64,000 nt of DNA from Novosphingobium sp. KA1 (lineage in GTDB: Bacteria; Pseudomonadota; Alphaproteobacteria; Sphingomonadales; Sphingomonadaceae): the NCBI RefSeq assembly GCF_017309955.1, contig NZ_CP021248.1:1464001-1528000 (forward strand), given 5' to 3'. The notes under the pieces were generated by a model that did not search any database, was not told the origin of the DNA, and saw only the letters and a program-made list of their open reading frames with translations. A program made the translations under genes and the position numbers. Position 1 is the stretch's first letter; every line of letters begins with the position of its first letter. Positions 28,270 to 36,803 of the stretch are shown piece by piece.

Positions 28270-29382
28270 TCAGGCCGGGACCGCGGCCTTGAACGCCGGC
28301 ATCACCTTTTCCGCCATCAGCCGCAGCGTCTGATCGCCGTAGGCCAGCCGCTGCTCGGTCAGCGGCCCGGTGGTGGTGCCGCACAGCACGTTACCGATAC
28401 CGAGTTCAGCATAAGGCGTGAGGTGCTCCAGCACCGTCTCCGGCGAACCATACAGGCACCAGGTACCGATCCAGTCGTCGGTCAGGGCATTGGGCGTCCT
28501 GTCGGTCTTCCTGTTGGCATCGTCGCTTTCGGCGCGCGCGTTGAATTCGGCTTCACGCTCGATGGCATCCTGATAGCTGCGCAGGATCACTTCCAGTTCC
28601 TCACGCGCCTGATCGTCGCTTTCAGCCACGTGGACGACCTGATAGGTGTGCGTCGTCCAGTCGAGCGCGGATTTCACCACGTCCTCGCTGTGCCCGGCTT
28701 CCAGCAGGAAACCCTTGTAGATGTCAAACCACTTCTTGACGTGGGTGAACGGCTCGGTCCCGCCGATCGTTGGCGGAGTGAAGGCGGGAATGAACGCCGG
28801 CCAGCCGTTTTCGGCCGCGCGGCGCGAACTGGCTTCCTTCATCGCTACCGGCATCAGCCGCGCATGGCCCGGCGTGAACGGCGACGGCGTGATCCGCTGG
28901 AGAACACGCCCCTTGTAGGGGCCGTTGTCGATGACGACGGCAGGATCTTCCATCTGCTTGGCCCAGAGCTGTTCGACCAGCGCCAGGTTGTTGTCAGAGA
29001 TGCGGCCGGCATCCTTGTAGTCGACCGCGAAACCGATCATTTCTTCCGGCGTCGTGCCTGAACCGACGCCGACCAGCAGCTTCCCGTCGGTCAATTGGTC
29101 GAGAATATTAATTCGCTCGGCAAGCCGCACCGGGTGGTGGAGCGGCACCGAAACGACCGAAAAACCGAAATGCATCTTGGGCATCTGCGCGGCAAGGTAG
29201 CCGGCAAAGATGAAGCTGTCGCTCGCCACCGGCATGTACCCGTTGAAGTGGTGATCCGGCAGGAAAATGGCGTCGTAATCGAGATCCGCGGCCAACTTCG
29301 CATGGGCCTCCAGATCCTTCATCAGCTTCCGGTCCTGATCCGGACCGAGCGAACGCGCATTCAGAAATACGGAAAAACGCAT
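28270..29382 (-). CDS. LLM-class (luciferase-like) flavin-dependent monooxygenase
   Basis: 370 residues of the bacterial luciferase TIM-barrel family. Visible features are FLPDHHFNGYMPVAS, VSVPLHHPVRLAERINILDQ and LVGVGSGTTPEEM. A very strong ribosome site (GGGAGGGGAG) precedes the ATG. It uses reduced FMN and oxygen to oxidise an organic substrate. With the adjacent FMN reductase it forms a two-component monooxygenase, and with the GH3 enzyme it may process the aglycone of a glycoside. A divergent TetR gene is the likely repressor. Confidence 0.88.
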   Translation of the reverse strand: MRFSVFLNARSLGPDQDRKLMKDLEAHAKLAADLDYDAIFLPDHHFNGYMPVASDSFIFAGYLAAQMPKMHFGFSVVSVPLHHPVRLAERINILDQLTDGKLLVGVGSGTTPEEMIGFAVDYKDAGRISDNNLALVEQLWAKQMEDPAVVIDNGPYKGRVLQRITPSPFTPGHARLMPVAMKEASSRRAAENGWPAFIPAFTPPTIGGTEPFTHVKKWFDIYKGFLLEAGHSEDVVKSALDWTTHTYQVVHVAESDDQAREELEVILRSYQDAIEREAEFNARAESDDANRKTDRTPNALTDDWIGTWCLYGSPETVLEHLTPYAELGIGNVLCGTTTGPLTEQRLAYGDQTLRLMAEKVMPAFKAAVPA

Positions 29383-29448
29383 CTTCTCCCCTCCCTTGGG
29401 GCATCGCCGCCGCCGCGATGGCGTACGGTCTCATGTGAAACAAGATCG

Positions 29449-29458
29449 AATTAGAATT
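29449..29458. promoter_or_regulatory. AATTAGAATT candidate TetR operator
   Basis: AATTAGAATT lies 36 bases upstream of the TetR ATG, in the divergent gap with the monooxygenase gene. The identical 10-mer (on the other strand) occurs at 16946-16955, in front of the GMC/MFS pair. Position and repetition suggest an operator; no experimental basis. Confidence 0.45.
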
Positions 29459-29493
29459 GACGTTCGCATTTCGATAGGCTGTTTGTTGCTGTC

Positions 29494-30171
29494 ATGTCAA
29501 CACGCCCAAAACCCAAGACCGCCAAAAAAGAACTGGCGGTCGACACCGTCAGCCGCACACCGCAGCAAGGACGCAGCAAGGCCTCGCTCGAACGCATGGT
29601 TTCCGCTGCGGAAAAGCTGATGCTTGAGCGTGGCAGCGAGGAATTCACCCTCCAGGAGGTAAGCCAGACCGGCAATGTCTCGATCGGCTCGATCTACCTG
29701 CGGTTCGAAAGCAAGGAGAACCTTGTCCGCGCGGTCATCGGCAACCACTTGCAGCGCATGGAAGAGCGTGAAAACGCGATGATGGAGCGCGTGCGCGAGC
29801 AATCATCTTCACTGGCGACGGTCGTGCCTGCATTCGTTGAAAACTATGCCGAACTGCTGCGTGAAGAGGCCCCGCTGCTGCGCCAGAGCATGGCCCGCGC
29901 CGCCTTCGACCCCCTGGTTGCCGGACCTGGCAGGGAGAGCGCCAATCGTGCCGCTGCGCTGGGCATCAACGCGATGCTGGAATATCGTGACCAGTTCGGA
30001 GGCTCCGATCAGGAGCGCAAGGCCAACGCCGCATACCAGATCATCTTCGCCACCCTTGCCCGGCAGTTGAGCCTCGGTTCAACCGGCGAATCGGTTCATC
30101 CTCAGGACTGGAAGGAACTCAAGATAGAGCTCGGCCGAATGTGCCTGGCCTACCTCACCACAAATCTTTGA
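29494..30171 (+). CDS. TetR/AcrR-family transcriptional regulator
   Basis: 225 residues. After a basic, unstructured head (about 1-28), the TetR DNA-binding domain shows AAEKLMLERGSEEFTLQEVS and then the recognition-helix region NVSIGSIYLRFESKENLVRAV. The C-terminal helical ligand domain is unlike any I can name. It is divergent from the monooxygenase-reductase-glucosidase operon and likely represses it, and perhaps the GMC region too, through the shared AATTAGAATT motif. Confidence 0.88.
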   Translation: MSTRPKPKTAKKELAVDTVSRTPQQGRSKASLERMVSAAEKLMLERGSEEFTLQEVSQTGNVSIGSIYLRFESKENLVRAVIGNHLQRMEERENAMMERVREQSSSLATVVPAFVENYAELLREEAPLLRQSMARAAFDPLVAGPGRESANRAAALGINAMLEYRDQFGGSDQERKANAAYQIIFATLARQLSLGSTGESVHPQDWKELKIELGRMCLAYLTTNL

Positions 30172-30239
30172 GGCAGCACCCGAACGACCATCGGGGAATG
30201 TGCGAACCATGAATTTCGCAGCGCCGGCTACGAACGAAG

Positions 30240-30286
30240 CCCTTGGAGCAGTTGATCCGATGTAATCGAACCGACTGCTCCAAGGG
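30240..30286 (+). terminator. Terminator-like hairpin after the TetR gene
   Basis: A 13-bp perfect stem (CCCTTGGAGCAGT / ACTGCTCCAAGGG) with a 21-base loop lies about 68 bases after the TetR stop and is followed by CCTTGGTTTT. It probably ends the TetR transcript. It may also have been part of a longer inverted repeat. Confidence 0.6.
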
Positions 30287-30338
30287 CCTTGGTTTTCCGC
30301 ATTCTCCGATTCATCAGACAATGCGGATCTGTCGCAAG

Positions 30339-30608
30339 CTAGGTCGTAAACTCATAAACAGCACCATCGAGGTTTGAGGCAAAATGGCTCAGCGGCAGGA
30401 GGGAAGGCGCTGGAATATGTCGATATTTCAAGACTTCCCGACGCCGCGCTGGGCCATTTTGGTCAAACCCCGGAGGGGCGCCCAAATGGCTTCCATCTGG
30501 AACCGAATCTGCCTTGGACGGGCAACCAGCCCGCCCGGCGGCAACTTCGGCCCGAGCTGTTCGCCATTTGGGCGCCTCGATGGTGCCGTTTATGAGTTTA
30601 CGACCTAG
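30339..30608. mobile_element. Non-autonomous MITE-like element with CTAG target repeats
   Basis: About 34-bp terminal inverted repeats with one mismatch bracket 270 bp including the targets: GTCGTAAACTCATAAAC begins at 30343 and its complement ends at 30604. CTAG flanks both ends (30339-30342 and 30605-30608), consistent with a 4-bp duplication. A nested 14-bp inverted repeat (30477-30490 and 30563-30576, GGCGCCCAAATGGC) is inside. No DDE transposase is encoded. Ends and target are reminiscent of IS5-type elements, but that assignment is weak. The right CTAG contains the stop codon of the receptor-like gene. Confidence 0.75.
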
Positions 30609-32371
30609 AACAACCCGTCGTCGAAGTCGTCATCGTCCCCGTCGACAGTGGCCGTCAGTTCCTCCGTTTCGCTACCAGGAAGGTAGCGGCGATGGACTTC
30701 GCGTTCGCGGGCCATCGTGTAGCGCGCGCCGATCGTGCCCAGCAGCGCCTCCAACATGACCTGGCCCTCCTCAGGGATGTCCTCGCTCTTGCTGCCGAGA
30801 ATCGCCATCCGGTCCGCGATCTCAATGAGCGCCGTTCCCACCTCGGCCTCGCAGTCGACCTTACCGGTCGTCTCCGCGATGATCTCCGTTACCGCGTGGG
30901 CGCCCTGATCGAGCGCGGTGAGGCCTGACTGCATGCGTTCACCGCCGTCACGGATGCAGCCGAGCGATTCCGACAGCGCGACCCCGGCGTCAGCTGGGGC
31001 CTCGTGCTCGGCACCGCGCATGACCACTGCCGCCAGTTCCAGCGCCTCGAACGATTGGGCGATACCGCTGGCGATCGACCCCAGGGTGGCGGCGAACCCA
31101 CGGATTTCCTGCGCCACGACGGCAAGACCGCGACCGTCCACACCCAGCCTGTAGCACCTGAGATCGGTGTTCCACGCCATCTGCTGCACGTCGCGGGTAA
31201 TCCGGTGCACGGTAGCCAGACGCTGGGCGAGATGCTCCGCGGTAGTCGAGGCTACATGACTGAGCCGGGTCGAGCGCGCGTCGGCTTCACTCAACCGTTC
31301 GGTGACGCTGGCGACTTCCTCCACGCTCTGTTCCAGCTTGCGCAGGAACACCCCATCGTCCGCTCCGCCCCCGGTCTCTTCGCCAGCCGCGCGCAAGTCG
31401 AGCAAGCTCGCCGCCTGCGGCCCGAGACCGCGCAGACTGCTGGCGAGCAGACGGGATTCGCCCTGGAACGCTTCCAGCGTATCGGCCGCCTGCGCCGCCA
31501 GAAGGGCCACTGCGTGGCCGCTCACCACTTCGGCGGTCGCGACGGGAAGCCCTGCGGGCTCGCCCAGGAACAGCTCGATGTCGTTGAGGCCGTCGGCCAC
31601 GTGTTCAAGCCGCTGGCGGGTGATGTCACCGATCTGCAGGGCACCGAGCGCAGTGCCTACCTGGTTGCGAATCTGGCGAGCGACATCGGCGATCCTGAGC
31701 GCGCGCTCCGCAAGCGCCGACTGGTGCTGCTGAAGCCCGGCGGCATCGTCGGCCAGACGCTGCGGGATATGAGGAATGACCCGCGCACATTCAGCCCCGA
31801 GCTGCGCCTCGACCTCGTACATGCCGGGCACGGCTTCGGTAAGGCATCCGATCTCGCGCGAGATGCTGGCCATTTCCGCCTCGCCGAGATCGATCTTGTC
31901 GAACATCATGTCGGCAAAGCCCGAGAAGTCGCCGGAACCCGCCGCCGCCACCTTGATGTTGAGGCCGCAGATGCGCAGGAAGCTCAGCGTGCGGTTGACC
32001 TGCTCGATCTGCGCCGCCAGCGCCGCGCCGGCCTTTTCGATGGCGACAAGCGCACCGCGACGGTCGGACTGAATCTCCGGGAGACGCATCAACCGGTCGG
32101 CGGTGCTGCGCATATTGCCCACAGCCGCCTCGGCCTCATCGCGCTGGAAGGCGTTGGTGACGCTTTCCAGCGCGCCGATCAGGGTCTCGACGATTTCATA
32201 GGCCCGCGCCAGCGCGGTGCCGGCCTCCACGAAGCGTGCGTCCAGTCCACTGGCGATCGCGAACAGCCCGTCGCGCAGTTCGGCCAGCGACAGCGGGGCC
32301 TGGGCGGCATCCTCAGAGAGCGTGGCGAGATACAAGACATCCTCCGAACCGGACGACGCCGGGCTTTGCAA
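30605..32371 (-). CDS. Soluble receptor-like chemotaxis protein with degenerate MCP tip
   Basis: 588 residues, no membrane helix. Long helical segments fill most of it. Near 395-430 it carries a worn version of the receptor hairpin tip: QQMAWNTDLRCYRLGVDGRG and LAVVAQEIRGFAATL line up with the canonical tip of the two MCPs in this operon, but the [16 protein letters not shown] core is replaced. The tail is very acidic (DGDDDDFDDGLF). It is the last gene of the chemosensory operon. It may form cytoplasmic arrays or act as a phosphatase or adaptor; I cannot say which. Its TAG stop is inside the MITE target site. Confidence 0.7.
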   Translation of the reverse strand: MQSPASSGSEDVLYLATLSEDAAQAPLSLAELRDGLFAIASGLDARFVEAGTALARAYEIVETLIGALESVTNAFQRDEAEAAVGNMRSTADRLMRLPEIQSDRRGALVAIEKAGAALAAQIEQVNRTLSFLRICGLNIKVAAAGSGDFSGFADMMFDKIDLGEAEMASISREIGCLTEAVPGMYEVEAQLGAECARVIPHIPQRLADDAAGLQQHQSALAERALRIADVARQIRNQVGTALGALQIGDITRQRLEHVADGLNDIELFLGEPAGLPVATAEVVSGHAVALLAAQAADTLEAFQGESRLLASSLRGLGPQAASLLDLRAAGEETGGGADDGVFLRKLEQSVEEVASVTERLSEADARSTRLSHVASTTAEHLAQRLATVHRITRDVQQMAWNTDLRCYRLGVDGRGLAVVAQEIRGFAATLGSIASGIAQSFEALELAAVVMRGAEHEAPADAGVALSESLGCIRDGGERMQSGLTALDQGAHAVTEIIAETTGKVDCEAEVGTALIEIADRMAILGSKSEDIPEEGQVMLEALLGTIGARYTMAREREVHRRYLPGSETEELTATVDGDDDDFDDGLF

Positions 32372-32434
32372 ATGGATCGTGGTGAAGCGGCAAAAACGGC
32401 ACTCGCGGCGCCGATGGGACGCAAAGGCGGCGAA

Positions 32435-33535
32435 TCATCGCGCGGTCGCCGTCATGACTTCGCGGGCGATGGCGCCGAGCGGGATAACCCGGTCGGCAGC
32501 GCCGCGGGCGATGGCTTCCTTGGGCATGCCAAAAACGATCGATGTCGCCTCGTCCTGCGCAAAGGTGCGCGCCCCCGCCTGCTTCATTTCGAGCAGGCCG
32601 CGCGCGCCGTCGTCACCCATGCCGGTCATGATGACGCCCACCGCGTTGGACCCGGCCGAGCGCGCCGCCGAGCGGAACAGCACGTCGACCGAAGGCCGGT
32701 GCCGCGAAACCAGCGGCCCGTCGCGGACCGAAACATGATACCGCGCGCCCTGCCGTTCCAGCATCAGGTGCTTGCCGCCCGGCGCGATCAGCACGTGGCC
32801 GCGCAGCACCGGATCGCCGTCGGCAGCCTCCTTGACGCCGACTTCGCATAGCCCATCGAGGCGCCTCGCAAAGGCCCGCGTGAAATTCTCGGGCATATGC
32901 TGCACGACAACTACGCCCGGGGCATTGGCGGGTAGCGCCTCCAGAACCTCCCGCAGCGCCTCGGTACCGCCGGTGGACGCGCCGAGACAGACCACCATTT
33001 CGGTGGTTCGGCTCATCGCCCGCCCGCTCGGCGGTGGCAGCACGGCATCGGCTGTGAGCTTCTTCGCCGGCCCGTCCGGCTGCGCCTCGCGCCCGCCGTC
33101 ACGTTGAGCGGGGCGGCCGCGCACGCGGGCCCGCGAGGCGCCTTTCACGACATCGCGGATCTGGAGATGATGCTCGGCGAGATGGTCGGCCACACCGATG
33201 CGCGGCTTGAGGATAACATCGACCGCGCCCGCCTCCATCGCCTGCAGCAGCGTTTCCGAGCCCTCTTCGGTGAGCGAGGAACACATCACCACCGGCACCG
33301 GGCACTGCGCCATCAGCTTGCGCAAGAACGTGATGCCGTCCATGCGCGGCATCTCGACGTCGAGGGTGATGACGTCGGGCACTTCCTCCTGGATCCGGCG
33401 CGCGGCGCTGAAAGGATCGGGCGCCGCGCCGATCACCTCGATCTCGGGGTCTTCCTGGAGGATCGCCGTCATCGTCTGGCGCACGCTGGCGGAATCGTCG
33501 ATGACGAGCACGCGGATCTTCTGGCCCAGCGGCAT
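32435..33535 (-). CDS. cheB: CheB: chemoreceptor glutamate methylesterase/deamidase
   Basis: 366 residues. N-terminal receiver domain with phospho-acceptor D59 ([12 protein letters not shown]), a linker of about 130-175, and the C-terminal esterase with S187 (GASTGGTEA), H213 (VQHMPENFT) and D309 (MGDDGARG) in place as the catalytic triad. It removes receptor methyl groups when phosphorylated by CheA, giving adaptation. It lies 4 bases after cheR in the operon and ahead of the receptor-like gene. Confidence 0.96.
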   Translation of the reverse strand: MPLGQKIRVLVIDDSASVRQTMTAILQEDPEIEVIGAAPDPFSAARRIQEEVPDVITLDVEMPRMDGITFLRKLMAQCPVPVVMCSSLTEEGSETLLQAMEAGAVDVILKPRIGVADHLAEHHLQIRDVVKGASRARVRGRPAQRDGGREAQPDGPAKKLTADAVLPPPSGRAMSRTTEMVVCLGASTGGTEALREVLEALPANAPGVVVVQHMPENFTRAFARRLDGLCEVGVKEAADGDPVLRGHVLIAPGGKHLMLERQGARYHVSVRDGPLVSRHRPSVDVLFRSAARSAGSNAVGVIMTGMGDDGARGLLEMKQAGARTFAQDEATSIVFGMPKEAIARGAADRVIPLGAIAREVMTATAR

Positions 33536-33539
33536 GGGA

Positions 33540-34433
33540 TCAGGCCTTCCGGAACACGGTATTGGCGACCTGGGTCAGCGGCAATCCGTGGCCGGTGATC
33601 GATTCCGAATGCCCCAGGAACAAGTATCCGCCCGGCTTCAGGCAATCGACGAGGCGCGAGACGACCTGGCGCTGGGTCGGTTTGTCGAAATAGATGAGGA
33701 CATTGCGGCAGAACACCAGATGCATCGGCTCGCCCACCGGGTAATGGGGCTCCATGAGGTTGAGGCGCGCAAAACCGATCGCGCTGCGCAGCTGCGGCAC
33801 CATGCGCACATCGCGCCGCACCGGATCGCGCGAGGTCATGATGTAGCGGCGGCGCAAGTGCTCGGGCACGGGCTCGACCAGTTCACGCGGATAGATTCCG
33901 CTGCGCGCGGTTTCCAGCACGTCGGTATCGAGATCGGTGGCGAGGATGCCGTAGGCCGGACCGCCATGGCTTTCGGCGTGGTCGTCGAGCACCATGGCCA
34001 TGGTATAGGGCTCCGGCCCGGTCGAGCAGGCTGCGCTCCACGCACGGATGGTCCTGACCCCGCGCGCGGCGAGTTCGGGCAGGATCACCGCGCTCAGATA
34101 TTCGAAATGGCCCGGTTCACGGAAGAAGTCGGTCTTGTTGGTGGTCACCGCGTTGATCAGTGCCGAGCCTTCTTCGGCCAGATTGTCCTGCGCGAACAGG
34201 TAGTCGCAATAAGCGTCGAGCGTCGCGGCACCAGCCGCGCGCTGGCGCCGCCGCAGCCGCCCTTCCAGCATCGTCTGCTTGCTTTCGGGCATCTTGATGC
34301 CCGAATATTCGTAGATATAGGCCGCCAGCCGCGCGAAGTTGCGCGAACTCAACCGGTCGCCCGCGACGGGTGAACCGGATGCACCGCTGCGGGCAGCAGG
34401 CGGCGAGGAAGCGAGGGGCGCGGCGGCAGGCAT
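33540..34433 (-). CDS. cheR: CheR: chemoreceptor glutamate methyltransferase
   Basis: 297 residues including a Ala/Pro-rich head of about 25. An N-terminal helical domain ([13 protein letters not shown]), [15 protein letters not shown], then the SAM fold with [22 protein letters not shown] and [11 protein letters not shown]. The usual GEEPY motif reads GPEPY here, a proline where CheR proteins almost always have glutamate. The remaining motifs are intact, so it is probably active. It methylates the MCPs encoded beside it. Three bases separate it from cheW. Confidence 0.94.
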   Translation of the reverse strand: MPAAAPLASSPPAARSGASGSPVAGDRLSSRNFARLAAYIYEYSGIKMPESKQTMLEGRLRRRQRAAGAATLDAYCDYLFAQDNLAEEGSALINAVTTNKTDFFREPGHFEYLSAVILPELAARGVRTIRAWSAACSTGPEPYTMAMVLDDHAESHGGPAYGILATDLDTDVLETARSGIYPRELVEPVPEHLRRRYIMTSRDPVRRDVRMVPQLRSAIGFARLNLMEPHYPVGEPMHLVFCRNVLIYFDKPTQRQVVSRLVDCLKPGGYLFLGHSESITGHGLPLTQVANTVFRKA

Positions 34434-34436
34434 GGC

Positions 34437-34922
34437 TCAGGCCGCCGCGGCAGCGCAGGAGGACAGCTGCGCCACCTCCTGCGAGGAAAAGATCCGCGCC
34501 ATGTCGACCAGCACGGTGAAGCCTTCGTCGCGCTTCACCACGCCGCCGATGTAGTCCGACGACCAGCGCACACCGACATCGGGGGCCCCGCCGATCTGGT
34601 CGGCGCGGAAGCTGGTGACCTCGATCACCCGGTCGACCACCAGCCCGAGCACCAGCACGCGGTCCTCAAGCGGAATGTCGATCACCAGGATACGGGTGGC
34701 CGGCGTCGGCGCGACCGGCGACAGGCCGAGGCGCAGCCGCAAGTCGATGGTGGTCACCCCTTCGCCGCGCATGTCGGTGAGCCCGAGCAGGTAATCCGGG
34801 CCGCCCGGGATGCGGAAGGTCTCGCGGTAGTCGAGTATCTCGCGCACCAGCGTGACCGGCACCGCGAAGACTTCCGCCCCCAGGCCGAACGTCACGGCCT
34901 GGATTTCCTGCGTGTCGTTCAT
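34437..34922 (-). CDS. cheW: CheW coupling protein, copy 1
   Basis: 161 residues of one CheW SH3-like domain: [25 protein letters not shown] (two pieces), [23 protein letters not shown]. It joins MCP receptors to CheA. It overlaps the upstream MCP gene by ATGA (34919-34922), implying coupled synthesis. The C-terminal CAAAAA-type tail is short and of no known role. A second, distinct cheW lies between the MCPs and cheA. Confidence 0.94.
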   Translation of the reverse strand: MNDTQEIQAVTFGLGAEVFAVPVTLVREILDYRETFRIPGGPDYLLGLTDMRGEGVTTIDLRLRLGLSPVAPTPATRILVIDIPLEDRVLVLGLVVDRVIEVTSFRADQIGGAPDVGVRWSSDYIGGVVKRDEGFTVLVDMARIFSSQEVAQLSSCAAAAA

Positions 34923-36745
34923 GCGTTGTGCATCCCGAAAGCGTCGTCGCGGTCATCGGCCCCGCCCATCGCGAGATCGAGTGCAAAACCGTTGGAGCGG
35001 GCATGGCCATTGACCGGAGCCGGACGCTTGGCGCCCGTGCTTACGGAAGCCTTGATCGCGCCCTTGACCGCCGGCTTGCGAGCCGGGGCACCGCCGCGCG
35101 CCGCGACAGCCGGGCGGCCGGAAGCCTTGATCGCGACATCATCGACCCGGAAGTAGGCCATGCTGGCTTGCAGTTCCTCGGCCTGCGCGGCCAGTTCCTC
35201 GGAGGTCGACGAGATCTGTTCGGAAGCGCTGGCGTTCTGCTGGGTCACCTGGTCAAGCTGTTGGATCGCCTGGTTGATCTGACCGGCACCGATGTCCTGC
35301 TCACGGCAGGCGGCACTGATTTCCGAGATCAGTTCGGCAGTCCGGCGGATGTCGGGCACCAGTTTGGAAAGCATCTCGCCCGCCTCGGTCGCCGCATCGA
35401 CGGTATTGGCCGAAACCGCGCTGATTTCCGCAGCGGCACCCTGGCTACGCTCGGCGAGCTTGCGCACTTCCGAGGCGACCACCGCGAAACCGCGGCCATG
35501 TTCGCCCGCGCGCGCAGCCTCGACGGCGGCGTTGAGGGCCAAGAGGTCGGTCTGGCGGGCGATTTCCTGGACGATGCCGATCTTCTCGGCGATCGTGCGC
35601 ATCGCGCCAACCGCGCGGTCGACCGCGATGCCGCTGGCTTCGGCGTCCTGCGCCGACTGGCGCGCGATCTTCTCGGTCTGCGCGGCGTTCTCGGCGTTCT
35701 GCTTGATGTTGGCCGACATCTCTTCCATCGAGGCCGAGGCCTGCTCGGCGGCCGCGGCCTGTTCGGTGGCGCCCTGCGAGACCTGTTCGGACGTCGAGGA
35801 CAGTTCCTGGCTGCCGCTGGCGACATTGTTGGCGGCCACGCTGGCATCGCCGACGACGCCGCGCAGGCGGTCGATCATGCGCACCAGTGCATGGCCCAGC
35901 GTGTCTTCATCGGACAGCGGCTTGTGGCTGACGGTGAGGTCGCCGTCGGCGATCTTGTCGGCCAGACCGGCGCTCACGCGCAAGTTGGCGGTCATGCGAT
36001 TGACGGTATCGACCAGATCCTTGATCTCGTCGTTCGAGGTTACTTCGACGTCCTTGTCGAGATCACCGATGGCCACCGCGTCGATCACCGTGGCGACACG
36101 GGCAAGGCCGCGCGAAACGATCAGCGAGATCCAGACACCACCTGCCAGCGCGCCGAGAATGGCGATCGCGGCCACGGTCAGCAGCGTCGCGCGGGCGGAG
36201 GCATAAAGCGCGTTGGTGTCCTGATCGACCTGCTTCATGTCGGCGCGGGCACGCTCGACCAGGAGGTCAGCCTGCTTGTTCACCTTGTCGAGCACGACCC
36301 GTGCCGGGCCGAGGGCAAGCCTTGCTGCTTCCTCGTTGCTATTCGCCCGCGCAAGATCGCGAATGCGCGTATCGACCGGCTTGAAACTGTCGAGCGCGGA
36401 GCGCATCTCACGCCAGGCCTGCACGGACGCAGGAGGGGCATCCGCCTCGCCTTCTTCGTTAAGGCGGTCGAGTTCGGTCAGGGCACGCACGACCTTTTCG
36501 TCGAATTCCTTAACCTGGACCGGATCGTTGGTCATCGTCATGCTGCGTTCGTTGCGCGCTGCCGTGCCGAATGCCACCTGAACCTGCTGCGCGCGCTCGA
36601 GCCGGGCCGCGGGGCCCGCGATCAGGTCGGTGATCGCGGTATTGAGCGTGCTGAGACGCGAGACACTGACGCCGACGAGCACCGCCAGCAGGATGAGGAT
36701 GATGCCGAAGGTGACGGCAAGCTTCATTTTTATCGTTGCGCGCAT
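34919..36745 (-). CDS. Methyl-accepting chemotaxis protein, 4HB/HAMP type
   Basis: 608 residues. TM1 at about 6-28, a periplasmic four-helix-bundle domain (about 29-190), TM2 at about 190-212 ([20 protein letters not shown]), HAMP, then the signalling domain with the full tip [20 protein letters not shown] and [18 protein letters not shown]. The tail [11 protein letters not shown]...DDAF resembles the tail of the next MCP. Senses an unknown periplasmic ligand and controls CheA. It overlaps cheW by 4 bp and is 58 bases from its paralogue. Confidence 0.95.
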   Translation of the reverse strand: MRATIKMKLAVTFGIILILLAVLVGVSVSRLSTLNTAITDLIAGPAARLERAQQVQVAFGTAARNERSMTMTNDPVQVKEFDEKVVRALTELDRLNEEGEADAPPASVQAWREMRSALDSFKPVDTRIRDLARANSNEEAARLALGPARVVLDKVNKQADLLVERARADMKQVDQDTNALYASARATLLTVAAIAILGALAGGVWISLIVSRGLARVATVIDAVAIGDLDKDVEVTSNDEIKDLVDTVNRMTANLRVSAGLADKIADGDLTVSHKPLSDEDTLGHALVRMIDRLRGVVGDASVAANNVASGSQELSSTSEQVSQGATEQAAAAEQASASMEEMSANIKQNAENAAQTEKIARQSAQDAEASGIAVDRAVGAMRTIAEKIGIVQEIARQTDLLALNAAVEAARAGEHGRGFAVVASEVRKLAERSQGAAAEISAVSANTVDAATEAGEMLSKLVPDIRRTAELISEISAACREQDIGAGQINQAIQQLDQVTQQNASASEQISSTSEELAAQAEELQASMAYFRVDDVAIKASGRPAVAARGGAPARKPAVKGAIKASVSTGAKRPAPVNGHARSNGFALDLAMGGADDRDDAFGMHNA

Positions 36746-36803
36746 GCGAGTTGGAACCTTGGAAACCCTGCTTCGAGGGTAATTGCCGAAAAATCAGTGC
36801 AGA

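Noticed and set aside
30384..30608. Short ORF inside the MITE as a transposase fragment
   Set aside because: It shows no DDE motif or similarity I recognise and simply reads through the terminal repeat.
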